A stretch of DNA of 64,000 nt from Vibrio profundi (GCF_005281835.1 NZ_RZIS01000006.1:213808-277807); one strand, 5' to 3'. Shown: positions 37,405 to 47,149, numbered from the stretch's first letter. Translations and numbers: made by a program. Notes: generated by a model from the sequence alone, not told the origin.

Positions 37405-39129
37405 CTAGAGCAAAATTGCATCAGTACTACCTGACGCATCCCCTTCGCCAAGGTTCATCACTTCATCTAGGCTCACTACACCTTTAAGAGCAAGCTCCAT
37501 AGCTGAAGCAAGTAAAGGCTTATAATTTTCAGACTGTCTTGCTGCCTGCGAAAAGCCAACAGCATCATTAGAGCGCAATGCATCCATCATATTTTGTTCT
37601 AACTCGAGCATTTCGAACACGCCAATACGGCCTCGATAACCAGTTAAATTACAGTTCTGGCAGCCTCGCCCTTTAATAAACGAAGACGCAACTTGGTTAG
37701 GAAAACGTACGCTCAACCACTGTTTTCTAGCATCATCTAATTCATCGTCCACTTTACAGTCGGTACACACTTTCCGAACTAATCGCTGAGCGACGACCGC
37801 TCGAACAGCACTTGCAACTAAATAGCCAGGGGCGCCCATGTCCATCATCCGTAATGCACTATCAACAGCATCATTGGTATGCAAAGTACTTAATACTAAG
37901 TGACCGGTTAATGCCGCTCGCAAGCCAATCTCTACCGTTTCATGATCACGCATCTCACCGACAAGGATAATATCGGGATCCTGACGTAAGAAGGTTCTTA
38001 AAATTGTCGAAAAGTCCAAATTGATCTTTGGATTAACTTGCACTTGGTTAACACGAGGAAGGCGGTATTCCACAGGATCTTCCGCAGTAATGATTTTCTT
38101 CCCCGGTTCATTTAGTTCAGTCAATGCACCGTACAAGGTCGTTGTTTTACCAGAACCGGTTGGGCCGGTAACTAAGATCATTCCATGTGGGCGTCGTAGT
38201 TGCTTTCGTAAACGGACCAGTAGATCAGCGGGTAACCCCGATTCTTCTAATTTACGTAAACCAGCGGACTGGTTAAGCAAACGCATTACAACCGACTCAC
38301 CATGCTGCACTGGCATTGTCGACATACGAATATCGACAGATTGCCCTTTTGCACGAATATTAAAGCGACCATCCTGAGGCAAGCGTTTTTCAGAAATATC
38401 CAAGTTGGCCATCAGTTTTAAACGTAGTACTAAAGCGGAAGCGATATTAACCTCGTTTAAAATTGTTTCGTGCAATACGCCATCAATACGTTGTCGCAAA
38501 CGCAGTAGATTTGCATCCGGTTCAATGTGGATATCCGACGCTCCAACCTGAATCGCATCTTCAAACAAAGAATTGATAAGTTTTACAACCGTAACCTCAT
38601 CACTATCTTCATCCGCGATATCAAAATCAAACGCTTCGGTTACTTGGTGCTCTGCCTGCAATTGCTCAGCAAAAGAGGCGATTTCTTTGGTTCGACGATA
38701 GTAACGGTCAAAGCCTTCGACTAGCTGCCTTTCTGGTGCAATTACGAACTCAAGCCCATATTGCCCTAGCTGCCCCAATAGTGACTCTTGAGCGAAAAGG
38801 TCAGCAGGATCACTCATTGCGACACGTAAGGTGTCACCTTGACGTCCTATCACTAACGCACGTAATCGGCGAGCATGGACCTCAGGTAAAACCTGAACTG
38901 CATCCACATCCACATTCGCGCGACTTAAGTCAATCAGTGGTAAATCCAGCTGCTGAGATAAGAAGGTGAGCATTTGTTGTTCAGATAGAAAGCCAAGTTC
39001 AATTAAGGTATCGCCTAACTTTCGCCCAGTACTTTTTTGAGCTGCCAGAGCTTGCTCAACCTGAGTTTCAGTAATGATCCCTTCTTCTACAAGTAAATCA
39101 CCAAGTCGCTTTCTTAACTTAATTTGCAC
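37405..39129 (-). CDS. mshE: MSHA extension ATPase MshE with c-di-GMP-binding N-domain
   Basis: 574 residues from a GTG at 39129, overlapping mshN by 11 bases. The N-terminal MshEN domain has two tandem motif halves: KRLGDLLVEEGIITETQV...Q at about 7-31 and KLGDTLIELGFLSEQQ at about 36-52. Arg8 and Gln31 sit where c-di-GMP-contacting residues were defined in V. cholerae MshE. The ATPase core has Walker A in LVTGPTGSGKTTTLYG (about 326), the Asp box, Walker B in DIILVGEMRDHETVE and the His box in LVLSTLHTNDA. Two CxxC pairs (VCTDC, CQNC) bind zinc in this family. It powers pilus extension in response to c-di-GMP. Confidence 0.97.
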   Translation of the reverse strand: MQIKLRKRLGDLLVEEGIITETQVEQALAAQKSTGRKLGDTLIELGFLSEQQMLTFLSQQLDLPLIDLSRANVDVDAVQVLPEVHARRLRALVIGRQGDTLRVAMSDPADLFAQESLLGQLGQYGLEFVIAPERQLVEGFDRYYRRTKEIASFAEQLQAEHQVTEAFDFDIADEDSDEVTVVKLINSLFEDAIQVGASDIHIEPDANLLRLRQRIDGVLHETILNEVNIASALVLRLKLMANLDISEKRLPQDGRFNIRAKGQSVDIRMSTMPVQHGESVVMRLLNQSAGLRKLEESGLPADLLVRLRKQLRRPHGMILVTGPTGSGKTTTLYGALTELNEPGKKIITAEDPVEYRLPRVNQVQVNPKINLDFSTILRTFLRQDPDIILVGEMRDHETVEIGLRAALTGHLVLSTLHTNDAVDSALRMMDMGAPGYLVASAVRAVVAQRLVRKVCTDCKVDDELDDARKQWLSVRFPNQVASSFIKGRGCQNCNLTGYRGRIGVFEMLELEQNMMDALRSNDAVGFSQAARQSENYKPLLASAMELALKGVVSLDEVMNLGEGDASGSTDAILL

Positions 39130-40225
39130 TCTCGGCTTCCTCTAAATCTTTAAGTATTTTTAATCGGTCACGTACGAAGGTCTGAGACTGGGAAGAAATC
39201 CCGACACGCGTTAACGCCTGTTGATAAGAATGCTTCGCTGACGAAAAGTCCAACTGACGCTCTTGCTGAATTCCAAGGCCTAGCCACCAGCGTGCATTAC
39301 TACCATCAAGTTCCACGAGTTTTTGGTAGCTCTCTAAAGCGATCTCTTCATGCTGAGATTTCTGACTTAGTACCGCTCGCATTGCCAAATAATCTTTACT
39401 CGGCGAAGGCGGAAGGTGTACTAAGGGGCTCAAAGCCGCTTCAGATTGGTTTGCCTTTATTAACAGCTTAGATAAGCTGAGCCGAAGCGCTTCACTGTCA
39501 TCATTCAATTGAATGCCCGTTTGTAACAACTCATACGCTTTACGCGTATCGCCTTTGCCAAAATATAAAACAGCAAGTTTTTTTCGAATATCTTCGTCAC
39601 GGGGTGTGTAACGCAACGCCTCTGTGAACCCTGTTAACGCACCTAATAAATCATTACTATCTAACGCTTTCTGAGCTCGACCTCGGGCATTCGCCGCTAA
39701 CTGTTCTGCGCTAAGTTCTACCTGTTTGATCACCATTTGATTCGCAGGCACTGCAGGCTCTGCACTTGTCTTCTTTAGTGCTGCTGAAGTAGTGCTCACT
39801 TCAGGTCCATTGGTATTTTTCGCAACAAGAACTGGTTTAGTCTCCGGCTCTACTTGGCTTTGCCCTAAAGTTGGACGTGGCGGTTCTGTCGCTACCTCAG
39901 AAATAGAGTTAGGCACAGCTTTCTCAACTGTTGTATTTGATGGTAGAGCGTCTTCCACAGTTACCGAGACTTGAGGTGCAACTTTGTTAGTTGGCGATGG
40001 CACCACACTATGTTGAGAATTAGACACAACGTTCGAACTTGCCTCTGCAACTTCAGGAGCCGACTGAGTGATTGCCCAACCGCCCACTGTTAAGCTCAAG
40101 GCAAAGCCAGCAATTAACCAAACCCAAGGGGAGCGCGTTTTAACAGTTGGAACCACTGCCGCTTCAATTGTTGTGTTGGACTGCTTTTTAGCAAGTTCGG
40201 ATAGTGCGCTATTGATGGCACTCAT
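39119..40225 (-). CDS. mshN: MSHA biogenesis protein MshN (TPR protein)
   Basis: 368 residues from ATG 40225 (MSAINSALSELAKKQ), with GGAG 7 bases before it. The ATG overlaps the mshM TGA stop (ATGA). There is one membrane helix at about 30-48, a Pro/Val/Ser/Thr-rich periplasmic linker to about 165, then TPR repeats to the C-terminus (ARGRAQKALDSNDLLGALTG, YFGKGDTRKAYELLQTGIQL, WWLGLGIQQERQLDFSSAKH). It probably supports secretin assembly or stability together with MshM. Confidence 0.93.
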   Translation of the reverse strand: MSAINSALSELAKKQSNTTIEAAVVPTVKTRSPWVWLIAGFALSLTVGGWAITQSAPEVAEASSNVVSNSQHSVVPSPTNKVAPQVSVTVEDALPSNTTVEKAVPNSISEVATEPPRPTLGQSQVEPETKPVLVAKNTNGPEVSTTSAALKKTSAEPAVPANQMVIKQVELSAEQLAANARGRAQKALDSNDLLGALTGFTEALRYTPRDEDIRKKLAVLYFGKGDTRKAYELLQTGIQLNDDSEALRLSLSKLLIKANQSEAALSPLVHLPPSPSKDYLAMRAVLSQKSQHEEIALESYQKLVELDGSNARWWLGLGIQQERQLDFSSAKHSYQQALTRVGISSQSQTFVRDRLKILKDLEEAESAN

Positions 40226-41067
40226 GGTTGACTCCATCCCCAGATGTAAGGGGTTTTAAATATCGGTTTACGTACATCGTAAGTATCATGCATCGCAGAA
40301 AAAACGTGATGATTTTCTATTTTGCCTGTTTGTTGAGTAAAACAAAGTAACAGCGCTTTATGGCATATCTGATTAATTAAACGAGGAATACCCAACGATG
40401 AATGCCAAATCGCTTTCTTATGAGCGAGGGAAAACAGCTGAGTATCACCGCCCACTTTAGTCAATCGACTATCAATATAAGCAACCGTTTCATCCAGTTT
40501 CAAAGGACGCAATCGAGAGCTAAAGCTGATCCTCTGCCTAAATTGGCGTAAATGGTACGCTTCTAGTCGTGTGTCTAATTCAGGCTGACCAAATAGCACT
40601 AACTGCAGTAACTTTTTATCTTCTGTTTCCAGGTTGCCAAATAGTCGTAAGGCTTCTAAAGCTTCATCGCTCAAAGCTTGAGCTTCATCTAACACCGCAA
40701 CCACAGTTTGATTCTGAGTATGAAGCTCTATCAGCTTATGCTGTATCTCATCAACGATTGACGCTTCATTTTCAACTTGTATGCCTAGCTCTTTTGCTAC
40801 GGCATAACGTAGATCCATCCCACTTAAGACTGGGTTAGGTAAATAAATCAGAGCACACTCAGATTGCAGCTGATTGACTAACATTCGGCAAACCATGGTC
40901 TTGCCAGTGCCAACTTCACCAGTGACTTTGATGACACCTTCACCCATCGACAATGCTGATAAAACCGTTTGAATCGCTTCAAAATGAGGGGCTAATCCGT
41001 AAAAAAGCTCAGTGTTCGGCGTCAGTGAAAAAGGCTGCTGTTCAAATCCAAAATGAGCTTGATACAT
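40222..41067 (-). CDS. mshM: MSHA ATPase MshM (ExeA/GspA-like AAA protein)
   Basis: 281 residues. Walker A VTGEVGTGKTMVCRML (about 48-63), Walker B VVAVLDEAQALSDEALEALR, and sensor-type QLVLFGQPELDTRLE are in order. The N-terminal YQAHFGFEQQPFSLTPNTELFY is the ExeA signature. ExeA-type ATPases remodel peptidoglycan contact for secretin insertion. Unlike ExeA, the protein ends soon after the AAA domain, with no C-terminal peptidoglycan-binding domain. It lies 17 bases after mshL. Confidence 0.94.
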   Translation of the reverse strand: MYQAHFGFEQQPFSLTPNTELFYGLAPHFEAIQTVLSALSMGEGVIKVTGEVGTGKTMVCRMLVNQLQSECALIYLPNPVLSGMDLRYAVAKELGIQVENEASIVDEIQHKLIELHTQNQTVVAVLDEAQALSDEALEALRLFGNLETEDKKLLQLVLFGQPELDTRLEAYHLRQFRQRISFSSRLRPLKLDETVAYIDSRLTKVGGDTQLFSLAHKKAIWHSSLGIPRLINQICHKALLLCFTQQTGKIENHHVFSAMHDTYDVRKPIFKTPYIWGWSQP

Positions 41068-41083
41068 CTATTCTCCAGCCAGT

Positions 41084-42715
41084 TTATTCTTCATTAGGGA
41101 ACCATTGTTGAAGAAGGTCACGTGAGCGCTCAAGCTCTTTTTGCCAAGTGTTAACCCCAACAATTGTCGGCTTCAGCAAGATAACCAACTCAGTTTTTTG
41201 CGTTAACTCTGATGTATTTCGGAATAAATGACCTAATGCAGGGATATCTCCAAAAAACGGAACTTTAGACACAAGCTCCGACGTATTAGACTTCATTAAG
41301 CCACCAATCACGACCACATCTCCATCTCTAGCTCGGATCACAGAGTCAGATTCACGAATAGAGCTTTTTGCCAAAGGTAATGACACCAAGCCAGTAGAGT
41401 CACCTAAATTAAGTTCTTTCGTTTCTTCTTCCACTTCAATAACAGCAGGGTGAACGTGCAAGAACACATTGCCTTTGTCATCAATTTGCGGCGTGACATC
41501 TAATGAAATACCGGAAAAGAATGGCGTTAATTCAACTTCAGGAGAAACATTCGCATTATCACCACTGCCAACGACACTCGATAAATCAGTCACATAGTAT
41601 TCATCAGTGCCCACTTTAATCACAGCTTTCTGATTGTTCGATGCTGTTACTCTTGGGCTAGAAAGGACATTCAAATCTCCTTGCGTATCCATAAAGCTTA
41701 AAACAGCTTCAAAGCTACCGTCTGAAATCGTGACGTTTGTCTGACCGCCAAGTAATGAACTAATAGCATCAAGTGGCGGAAGTGTATTCGCAGGACGATC
41801 GATAACGACGCCACCACTACCTATTGACTTTGATAAGTTACTCCAACTGATCCCTTGTTGGTAACCATCACTTAGCGTCACTTCCAAAATCTTGGCTTCT
41901 AAAATCACTTGGCGCTGGAGGCGCTGCTGAGATATTCCCAAGAACTGACGCACCTCTCTAATTTCATCAGGGAAAGCTCGTACTGTGATCACGCTCGCTT
42001 GAGGAGTCACTACCACACTTTGGCCATCACCTGAGCCAATTAATTGGGCGACCGCTTTTTCTAACTGAGGCCAAAAATCACTTTCAGATGTCGTTTCAAT
42101 TTCAGTACCACCATTAGTGCTCGTACTGGAATTCGAGGAAGAGTTAGATGAAGAAGAACTAGAAGAGCTCGACGAAGATGAAGATGATCCTGTGTCGCTA
42201 TTACTGATGGTGCTCGTCGTAATTGTTGTCAAAGAGCGACCGATACGCTTCACCTGCAAATAGTCTACAGGAATTGTTACAGTGCGCAGGCCGGCAGGAT
42301 AGATTTGAATGACCTTGCCTCGCTTCTCAATATCGTAGCCATACATATCTTGTACAACATTGAGCACTTCGTCCAAAGTAACATCCGTTAGGTTAACGGT
42401 CACCTTGCCCGACACGCTAGGGTGAATTGCTGCACTGTACTCGGTTCCTTTTACCAAGCTTGCAAAGAAGGCACGCGCATCGACACCATTCGCCTGAATT
42501 CTAAAGCGCTTAACGGCTTCTACGGGAGCTAATTGAGAATTTTCAAGCTCAGGCATCAAGTCATCCTGCACAGAAGACGGCAGTTCATGCAGGCTACGGC
42601 TATTAGCCTCATTAATAGACTCATTCAAAGTCTCTTTAATCTCAACGGGATCACGATGCCCCATTGAACAGCCGACTAATGATGAAACGATAATTGCCAC
42701 TACGAGTTTACGCAT
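41084..42715 (-). CDS. mshL: MSHA outer-membrane secretin MshL
   Basis: 543 residues from ATG 42715 (MRKLVVAIIVSSLVGCSMGH). This start gives a clean lipoprotein signal with lipobox LVGC, Cys16 being lipidated. The N-terminal STN-like domain (about 85-150, VTVNLTDVTLDEVLNVVQDM) is followed by a serine-rich linker (14 serines in a row, encoded by 42146-42187), the N1-type domain, and the secretin beta-barrel with VLSSPRVTASNNQKAVIKVG and VVIGGLMKSNTSELVSKVPF (C-terminal third). It forms the pore through which the pilus crosses the outer membrane. It begins close after mshK. Confidence 0.96.
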   Translation of the reverse strand: MRKLVVAIIVSSLVGCSMGHRDPVEIKETLNESINEANSRSLHELPSSVQDDLMPELENSQLAPVEAVKRFRIQANGVDARAFFASLVKGTEYSAAIHPSVSGKVTVNLTDVTLDEVLNVVQDMYGYDIEKRGKVIQIYPAGLRTVTIPVDYLQVKRIGRSLTTITTSTISNSDTGSSSSSSSSSSSSSSNSSSNSSTSTNGGTEIETTSESDFWPQLEKAVAQLIGSGDGQSVVVTPQASVITVRAFPDEIREVRQFLGISQQRLQRQVILEAKILEVTLSDGYQQGISWSNLSKSIGSGGVVIDRPANTLPPLDAISSLLGGQTNVTISDGSFEAVLSFMDTQGDLNVLSSPRVTASNNQKAVIKVGTDEYYVTDLSSVVGSGDNANVSPEVELTPFFSGISLDVTPQIDDKGNVFLHVHPAVIEVEEETKELNLGDSTGLVSLPLAKSSIRESDSVIRARDGDVVVIGGLMKSNTSELVSKVPFFGDIPALGHLFRNTSELTQKTELVILLKPTIVGVNTWQKELERSRDLLQQWFPNEE

Positions 42716-42730
42716 GTCTTCACTCAAACC

Positions 42731-43066
42731 TTAATTATTCTTTATATCTAGAGAGAACAGTTCTAGTTTCCACTGCTTACCACCTCTCTGCAGAGAGACA
42801 TATTCTGGATCTATGGTTTTAATTCGATAGCCTCGAATCGACTCTCCTTGTGCGAGAATCTGATCATTCAAAATTGCATAGCAAGGTAAGTCGCTTTTAC
42901 ACACAATACTTTGCAATGTAGGTAATCGATAATGCACCGCTTTTTTCTCAGCGGGCTGTGCGGCTTGCTCTTTCGGCACCATCCAGCCTAGTGGCGCAGT
43001 TGGGTCTTGCTCCGCATAAGCATTAGACGCAATCATTAGCGTTGCAAATAAAAATGCTCTAACCAC
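42731..43066 (-). CDS. mshK: MSHA biogenesis protein MshK (PilP-like)
   Basis: 111 residues if the GTG at 43066 is used, which has AGGAG 7 bases upstream. A TTG at 43069 is in frame but too close to that site. A signal peptide (about 1-18, ending AYA) is followed by EQDPTAPLGW and a small beta domain with one Cys pair (IVCKSDLPCYAI). It resembles the PilP/GspC homology region that links the inner-membrane complex to the secretin. The start overlaps the end of mshJ. Confidence 0.88.
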   Translation of the reverse strand: MVRAFLFATLMIASNAYAEQDPTAPLGWMVPKEQAAQPAEKKAVHYRLPTLQSIVCKSDLPCYAILNDQILAQGESIRGYRIKTIDPEYVSLQRGGKQWKLELFSLDIKNN

Positions 43067-43709
43067 CAATGAACTCCTGTCTTGTACCTAAGGTATATAC
43101 TTCAAAAATCAGTCGAGCTTGAGGGTACTCTTCCACTTTGTACTGAAAACTGCGCCAGTAATATCTCACGGGAAGTTCCTCTAACGTCTTCAAATAGCTA
43201 GCGATATCAAAGTAGCTGCCTGTCAGCTCCATCCGTACTGGATGGACAAAATAACCTGAGTATTCGCTCGTGGTCTGTTTTTTAGAAATAGGCTCTGGCT
43301 TCATTGACTCTAAAGAGACGAGTTTCAAACCTTTTGCAGAGGTCAGCACACCTTCTAACAACTCTGTCATTTGAGTTGGAGATATAAGACTATCAACCAC
43401 TTCTGACAATTCCATCGACAAGTCTTGGCTTTGAATCAGTAGCTTTTTGTATTGAACATCAATGTCTTTATCGGGATCTTTATTCAGTTTAGCTTGTAGA
43501 ACCAACAGCTCACCTTGAGCCACTTGATTACTCTGCTTAGTGGCTCTTAGCTTGGATTCACTCGCGGCCAACGACTTATAGCTAGGCTCTAGTAGCAAAG
43601 TGAATAACAACATGAACAAGCCAACAGTGCCACATAACGCCACCAGCCATTTTTCTCGTTGTGATAATGCCGCAAACTTATCGTTTAACAACGCCCATTG
43701 TTGGTTCAT
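43059..43709 (-). CDS. mshJ: MSHA biogenesis protein MshJ (PilO-like)
   Basis: 216 residues. One transmembrane helix (about 22-40, WLVALCGTVGLFMLLFTLLL) is followed by a coiled coil (about 45-110) and a ferredoxin-like periplasmic domain, the PilO/GspM layout. It starts one base into the mshI stop (TAATG) and overlaps mshK. It belongs to the inner-membrane alignment complex with MshI and MshK. Confidence 0.92.
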   Translation of the reverse strand: MNQQWALLNDKFAALSQREKWLVALCGTVGLFMLLFTLLLEPSYKSLAASESKLRATKQSNQVAQGELLVLQAKLNKDPDKDIDVQYKKLLIQSQDLSMELSEVVDSLISPTQMTELLEGVLTSAKGLKLVSLESMKPEPISKKQTTSEYSGYFVHPVRMELTGSYFDIASYLKTLEELPVRYYWRSFQYKVEEYPQARLIFEVYTLGTRQEFIGG

Positions 43710-45151
43710 TACTTTTTCTCCCGACGAGTACGTAGTTCGAAAGTAATGATGTCTTGTTCATTACGACCAATTTTTAGCTTTTCAAACGCGCGACCAACCA
43801 AGTTGAGCTCATTCTTAAATTGATTGACCCAATTCGGCACTACTCCAGCACTACGTGCATAACCGTTCAAGTCCAAAGTATCGTGATTCATATAAATATT
43901 AGACAATGAAATATCATTGCGTCCTAATTTCGCTAATGCCGTCATCACTCCAGAGTAGCCCACTTGCTGTGATTGGTCGTACTGGCCTACCGCCTGTAAT
44001 GCATCACGTTTCGCTTTAATTTCTCTCTGTAAACGAGCCACCGCTGCAACCTTTTCCGGTGAAGGTTTATGTTTCGCTAGCTTATTTTTCAATTGACCAA
44101 CTTGCTGGTTAAGCTGACGAGCTTCAATTTGGACCACAGATAATTCAGCATTCACGACACCTTGCTGATATGAGGTGTATCCATACAAGCCAAGTAAAAC
44201 AGCGGATAAGACGAGCCAGCTCGCAACGATGTTTGTGAGCGTAAAGTATTCTTTCTTTGGCCTTAAGTGTTCAGGATAAAGATTGACACTAAACGTCGAA
44301 ACTGAAGCTGCAACATCTGCCAACAATCGACCCGATTCTGCTCTGTCGCCTTCAACTAATCGAGAGACCTTAGAACTTAACCGTTCATTAAGCGCCTCTG
44401 CCAATTCATTTTCATCTTCATCGTCACAGCACACTTTTAGTTGATGAAGCTGTGTACCTTTTAATTGAGAAGAAAGGTAGTCAACTGAGCGTTGGAGTTC
44501 TAACGCTAACCCATCGAGCTGAAGTGCGCTCGAGGCGACACCAGTTAAAGGGGGAACAACACTACGGATTGTTCTTTGAAAGCAAACAGTATTCTCGACA
44601 AAAGCACCAACTTTGAAGCTGCCATGGCTACTGCGCTGCAGCAACATAAAGTTACTTAGTTCCCCAGCGGCATGCCCCCATACTTCATCTTCAGGTACAA
44701 TTTGCCCAATTGACACTTGGCAAGATGCTGCGATTAAAAGCAGCTTATCCAATGTCTTCTTAGGAAAAACATAAACTTGTAGTTTATTACCTGTAGGCAG
44801 AATCACCGCGTCAGCTACGATTTCTGTTACTCGCTCAGTAATGAGGTCTTTGAGCAAAAATGGGAGCGCGACAGGCCATTCGTTTTCAGGAATGTCTGGT
44901 TTTTCAATTTGATAGGTTTGATAAAAGCTTGAGTCGAGTACAAGAGTCAGATTTTGACCGCTCAACTCATCGTTTTTTAATATTGTTTTAAGCGCGCCTT
45001 CCCAATCACCACCATTTATAGCAGTAACACTCGGCAAGGAAGACGTTTCAGTTAAAGACAAATACAGGGCATTTTGCTGAAGCATGACCGTTTGCGAATC
45101 GCTTTGCGCTTTCGCAGGTTTTAATTTGTCTAATATCGCTTTTAAATTCAT
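43709..45151 (-). CDS. mshI: MSHA biogenesis protein MshI (PilM/PilN-like)
   Basis: 480 residues. An N-terminal cytoplasmic actin-like part (about 1-300, PilM/GspL type) precedes one membrane helix (about 308-327, IVASWLVLSAVLLGLYGYTS). A coiled coil (about 335-385) and a small periplasmic domain (PilN-like) follow. It thus fuses in one chain what many type IV pilus systems encode as PilM plus PilN. It is the first assembly gene, 3 bases after csrD. Confidence 0.93.
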   Translation of the reverse strand: MNLKAILDKLKPAKAQSDSQTVMLQQNALYLSLTETSSLPSVTAINGGDWEGALKTILKNDELSGQNLTLVLDSSFYQTYQIEKPDIPENEWPVALPFLLKDLITERVTEIVADAVILPTGNKLQVYVFPKKTLDKLLLIAASCQVSIGQIVPEDEVWGHAAGELSNFMLLQRSSHGSFKVGAFVENTVCFQRTIRSVVPPLTGVASSALQLDGLALELQRSVDYLSSQLKGTQLHQLKVCCDDEDENELAEALNERLSSKVSRLVEGDRAESGRLLADVAASVSTFSVNLYPEHLRPKKEYFTLTNIVASWLVLSAVLLGLYGYTSYQQGVVNAELSVVQIEARQLNQQVGQLKNKLAKHKPSPEKVAAVARLQREIKAKRDALQAVGQYDQSQQVGYSGVMTALAKLGRNDISLSNIYMNHDTLDLNGYARSAGVVPNWVNQFKNELNLVGRAFEKLKIGRNEQDIITFELRTRREKK

Positions 45152-45154
45152 TCG

Positions 45155-47149
45155 CTAATTACTACTTTTTCGCCATCGATTTCTGCGGCCAAGTTTGACG
45201 ACAGATTCAGTTTTAGGCGCCGGAATAATTTGAGTCTCTGAAGCAAAGTATCGGCCTTGATAGCCTTGAACACCAAGTTCAAGTAAAGTGTTTTTTTCTT
45301 GCTTCGTCTCCACACCTACGGCAATAACTTGAGCATTAGAGTCGCCACATGCTCCAATGATACTGCTCACAAACAGCTGATTTTCATGTCGGCGATCGAT
45401 ACGTTTTATCAAGCTTCGATGTAACTTAATGAAATCAACTTTCAGATCTTTAATATAATGAGTGCTGACTATTGTTCTACCCGCTTGACCAACAATGACC
45501 TTACATCCAAGGCCAGAGATCATGCGGATAACAGGTCTCATATAATCTAGGTGAGTCACCAAGCGTCCCTCTGAAAACTCAAAGCTCAAATTTTGACGCG
45601 CTTTTATTGGGATCTGTAATAACTCATCCCTAAACCATTTAAAATACTGTTTATTGGAAAATGGTACAACATTCAAGTTAATAGAGTAGCATATTGGCTG
45701 TCGCTGTTCTTTGATAGATTGCATTAAAACCGTCAGCATGGATTTATCCATTTGCGATTCATAACCCACTTGCTCTATCGCCGACATAAAACGAGAAGCT
45801 TTAATAACCCCTTTTTCAGGGTCAGTAATTCTAACGAAAACCTCTTGATGTAGAAGTGCTTTATCTGTCTCATTTTTGAGAAAGTAGCAAGGCTGAGCAA
45901 AAATTAAGAGGTTTTCTGGAAGAAGGGCTTTATCTAAAAGTGTTCTCCACCGAACGCTGCCTCGTTCCATTTCATTACGAGTTTGTTTAGGAAAACGACT
46001 CCAGTTATTTGCGTGCTGTAACTGAGCGCTTTTCAGAGCCGTTTCGACTTCATCCATAATTTGACTGTGTCGATCGCCTTCCCCATACATAGTGACACCT
46101 ATGTGGCACCAGTTATCAATATTGAGTGGTTCGGGAGGCGTGATCTTTTCGATTTGTCTAATACATTGCGAAGCAACCGTCGATATATCTTTCACTCCTT
46201 GATGAGGAATAAATACAGCGAAGTCAGCATCGTAGTAACGAGAGAAGATTACATCAGGGTAACGCTGCACTATATTCGACAGCACGCCACCCACTTCAAT
46301 TATAAAGTTGTCGCATACCTGTTTATCATTACTTTCAACAACCTGTTCCCATTCTTCAATACGCACAAGCAAGATACCGCCACGAGCCCCGCTTTCATGA
46401 AGCGCCGACTCAAGCTTATTATCAAATAGAACACGGTTAGCTGTTCCGGTTAGCTTATCTAAAAAGGTCTGGGTTCGAATAAATGTATCAAAACGGCTTC
46501 TTTCTTGGCGAGCGTCTTGAAGCTCCTCAATCAAAACATCCAAAGCTTCACTAGCGGTGTATGGCCATTCACTGTGATCGCCCTTGGCATATTGCTCAAC
46601 TTGCCCAGCTAAGATCATCCTGCCGCGCTCTTCTAACAGCTCAGAGCCCATAAGTTGTTCTTTCAGCCAGCGAACGCCCCGAACTAAACAAAATATGACC
46701 AAAGCAACAGCCAATGTAATTGACCATAATGCTTCAAGGGAATAGTTATAACCTATGTATGGAGGGAGTGCTTTAAACTCGATTTTATAGCCGTCATTTC
46801 GTTCTAAAACAAAAGTTTGTTCATATAGACGACTGGGATCAATCTGAGGAGAAGTATCTTTAAAGCGGTAAACCACACCTGCAGAATTAGATAACTGCAT
46901 TTCAACAATATTGGAGGCTTGCAACATTTTCGGCATCCAACGCTGCATCGAATAAGCGGCGTCAGGATCTTCCATTTCTTTATCGACCACCTCCACAATA
47001 CCGACCAAATAATGGTTTAAGTATTCTTGCCCAATGCGTTTAAAGGACAAGGTGCCACCTATAAAGAGAATGAACATCGCACTAATAACGATCACTGTGA
47101 CAAACGCAACCAAACGAGTGCTAAGTTTTAAAGTAGGGGTATATCTCAT
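45155..47149 (-). CDS. csrD: Regulatory GGDEF-EAL protein CsrD (MshH)
   Basis: 664 residues from ATG 47149 (an in-frame TTG at 47170 is possible). Two membrane helices (about 12-35 and 135-155) flank a periplasmic sensor, followed by a HAMP-like linker, a GGDEF-like and an EAL-like domain. Both active sites are degenerate: the GGDEF position reads RYYDADFAVFI and the EAL position reads HQEVFVRI, so neither cyclase nor phosphodiesterase activity is expected. In E. coli, CsrD targets the CsrB/C sRNAs for RNase E decay and so controls CsrA. The V. cholerae homologue sits in the same place and is called MshH. A sigma-70-like promoter lies at 47193-47221. Confidence 0.93.
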   Translation of the reverse strand: MRYTPTLKLSTRLVAFVTVIVISAMFILFIGGTLSFKRIGQEYLNHYLVGIVEVVDKEMEDPDAAYSMQRWMPKMLQASNIVEMQLSNSAGVVYRFKDTSPQIDPSRLYEQTFVLERNDGYKIEFKALPPYIGYNYSLEALWSITLAVALVIFCLVRGVRWLKEQLMGSELLEERGRMILAGQVEQYAKGDHSEWPYTASEALDVLIEELQDARQERSRFDTFIRTQTFLDKLTGTANRVLFDNKLESALHESGARGGILLVRIEEWEQVVESNDKQVCDNFIIEVGGVLSNIVQRYPDVIFSRYYDADFAVFIPHQGVKDISTVASQCIRQIEKITPPEPLNIDNWCHIGVTMYGEGDRHSQIMDEVETALKSAQLQHANNWSRFPKQTRNEMERGSVRWRTLLDKALLPENLLIFAQPCYFLKNETDKALLHQEVFVRITDPEKGVIKASRFMSAIEQVGYESQMDKSMLTVLMQSIKEQRQPICYSINLNVVPFSNKQYFKWFRDELLQIPIKARQNLSFEFSEGRLVTHLDYMRPVIRMISGLGCKVIVGQAGRTIVSTHYIKDLKVDFIKLHRSLIKRIDRRHENQLFVSSIIGACGDSNAQVIAVGVETKQEKNTLLELGVQGYQGRYFASETQIIPAPKTESVVKLGRRNRWRKSSN

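Noticed and set aside
42146..42187. Simple sequence repeat with phase-variation potential in mshL
   Set aside because: The run encodes 14 serines but with mixed codons, so there is no uniform repeat unit to slip.
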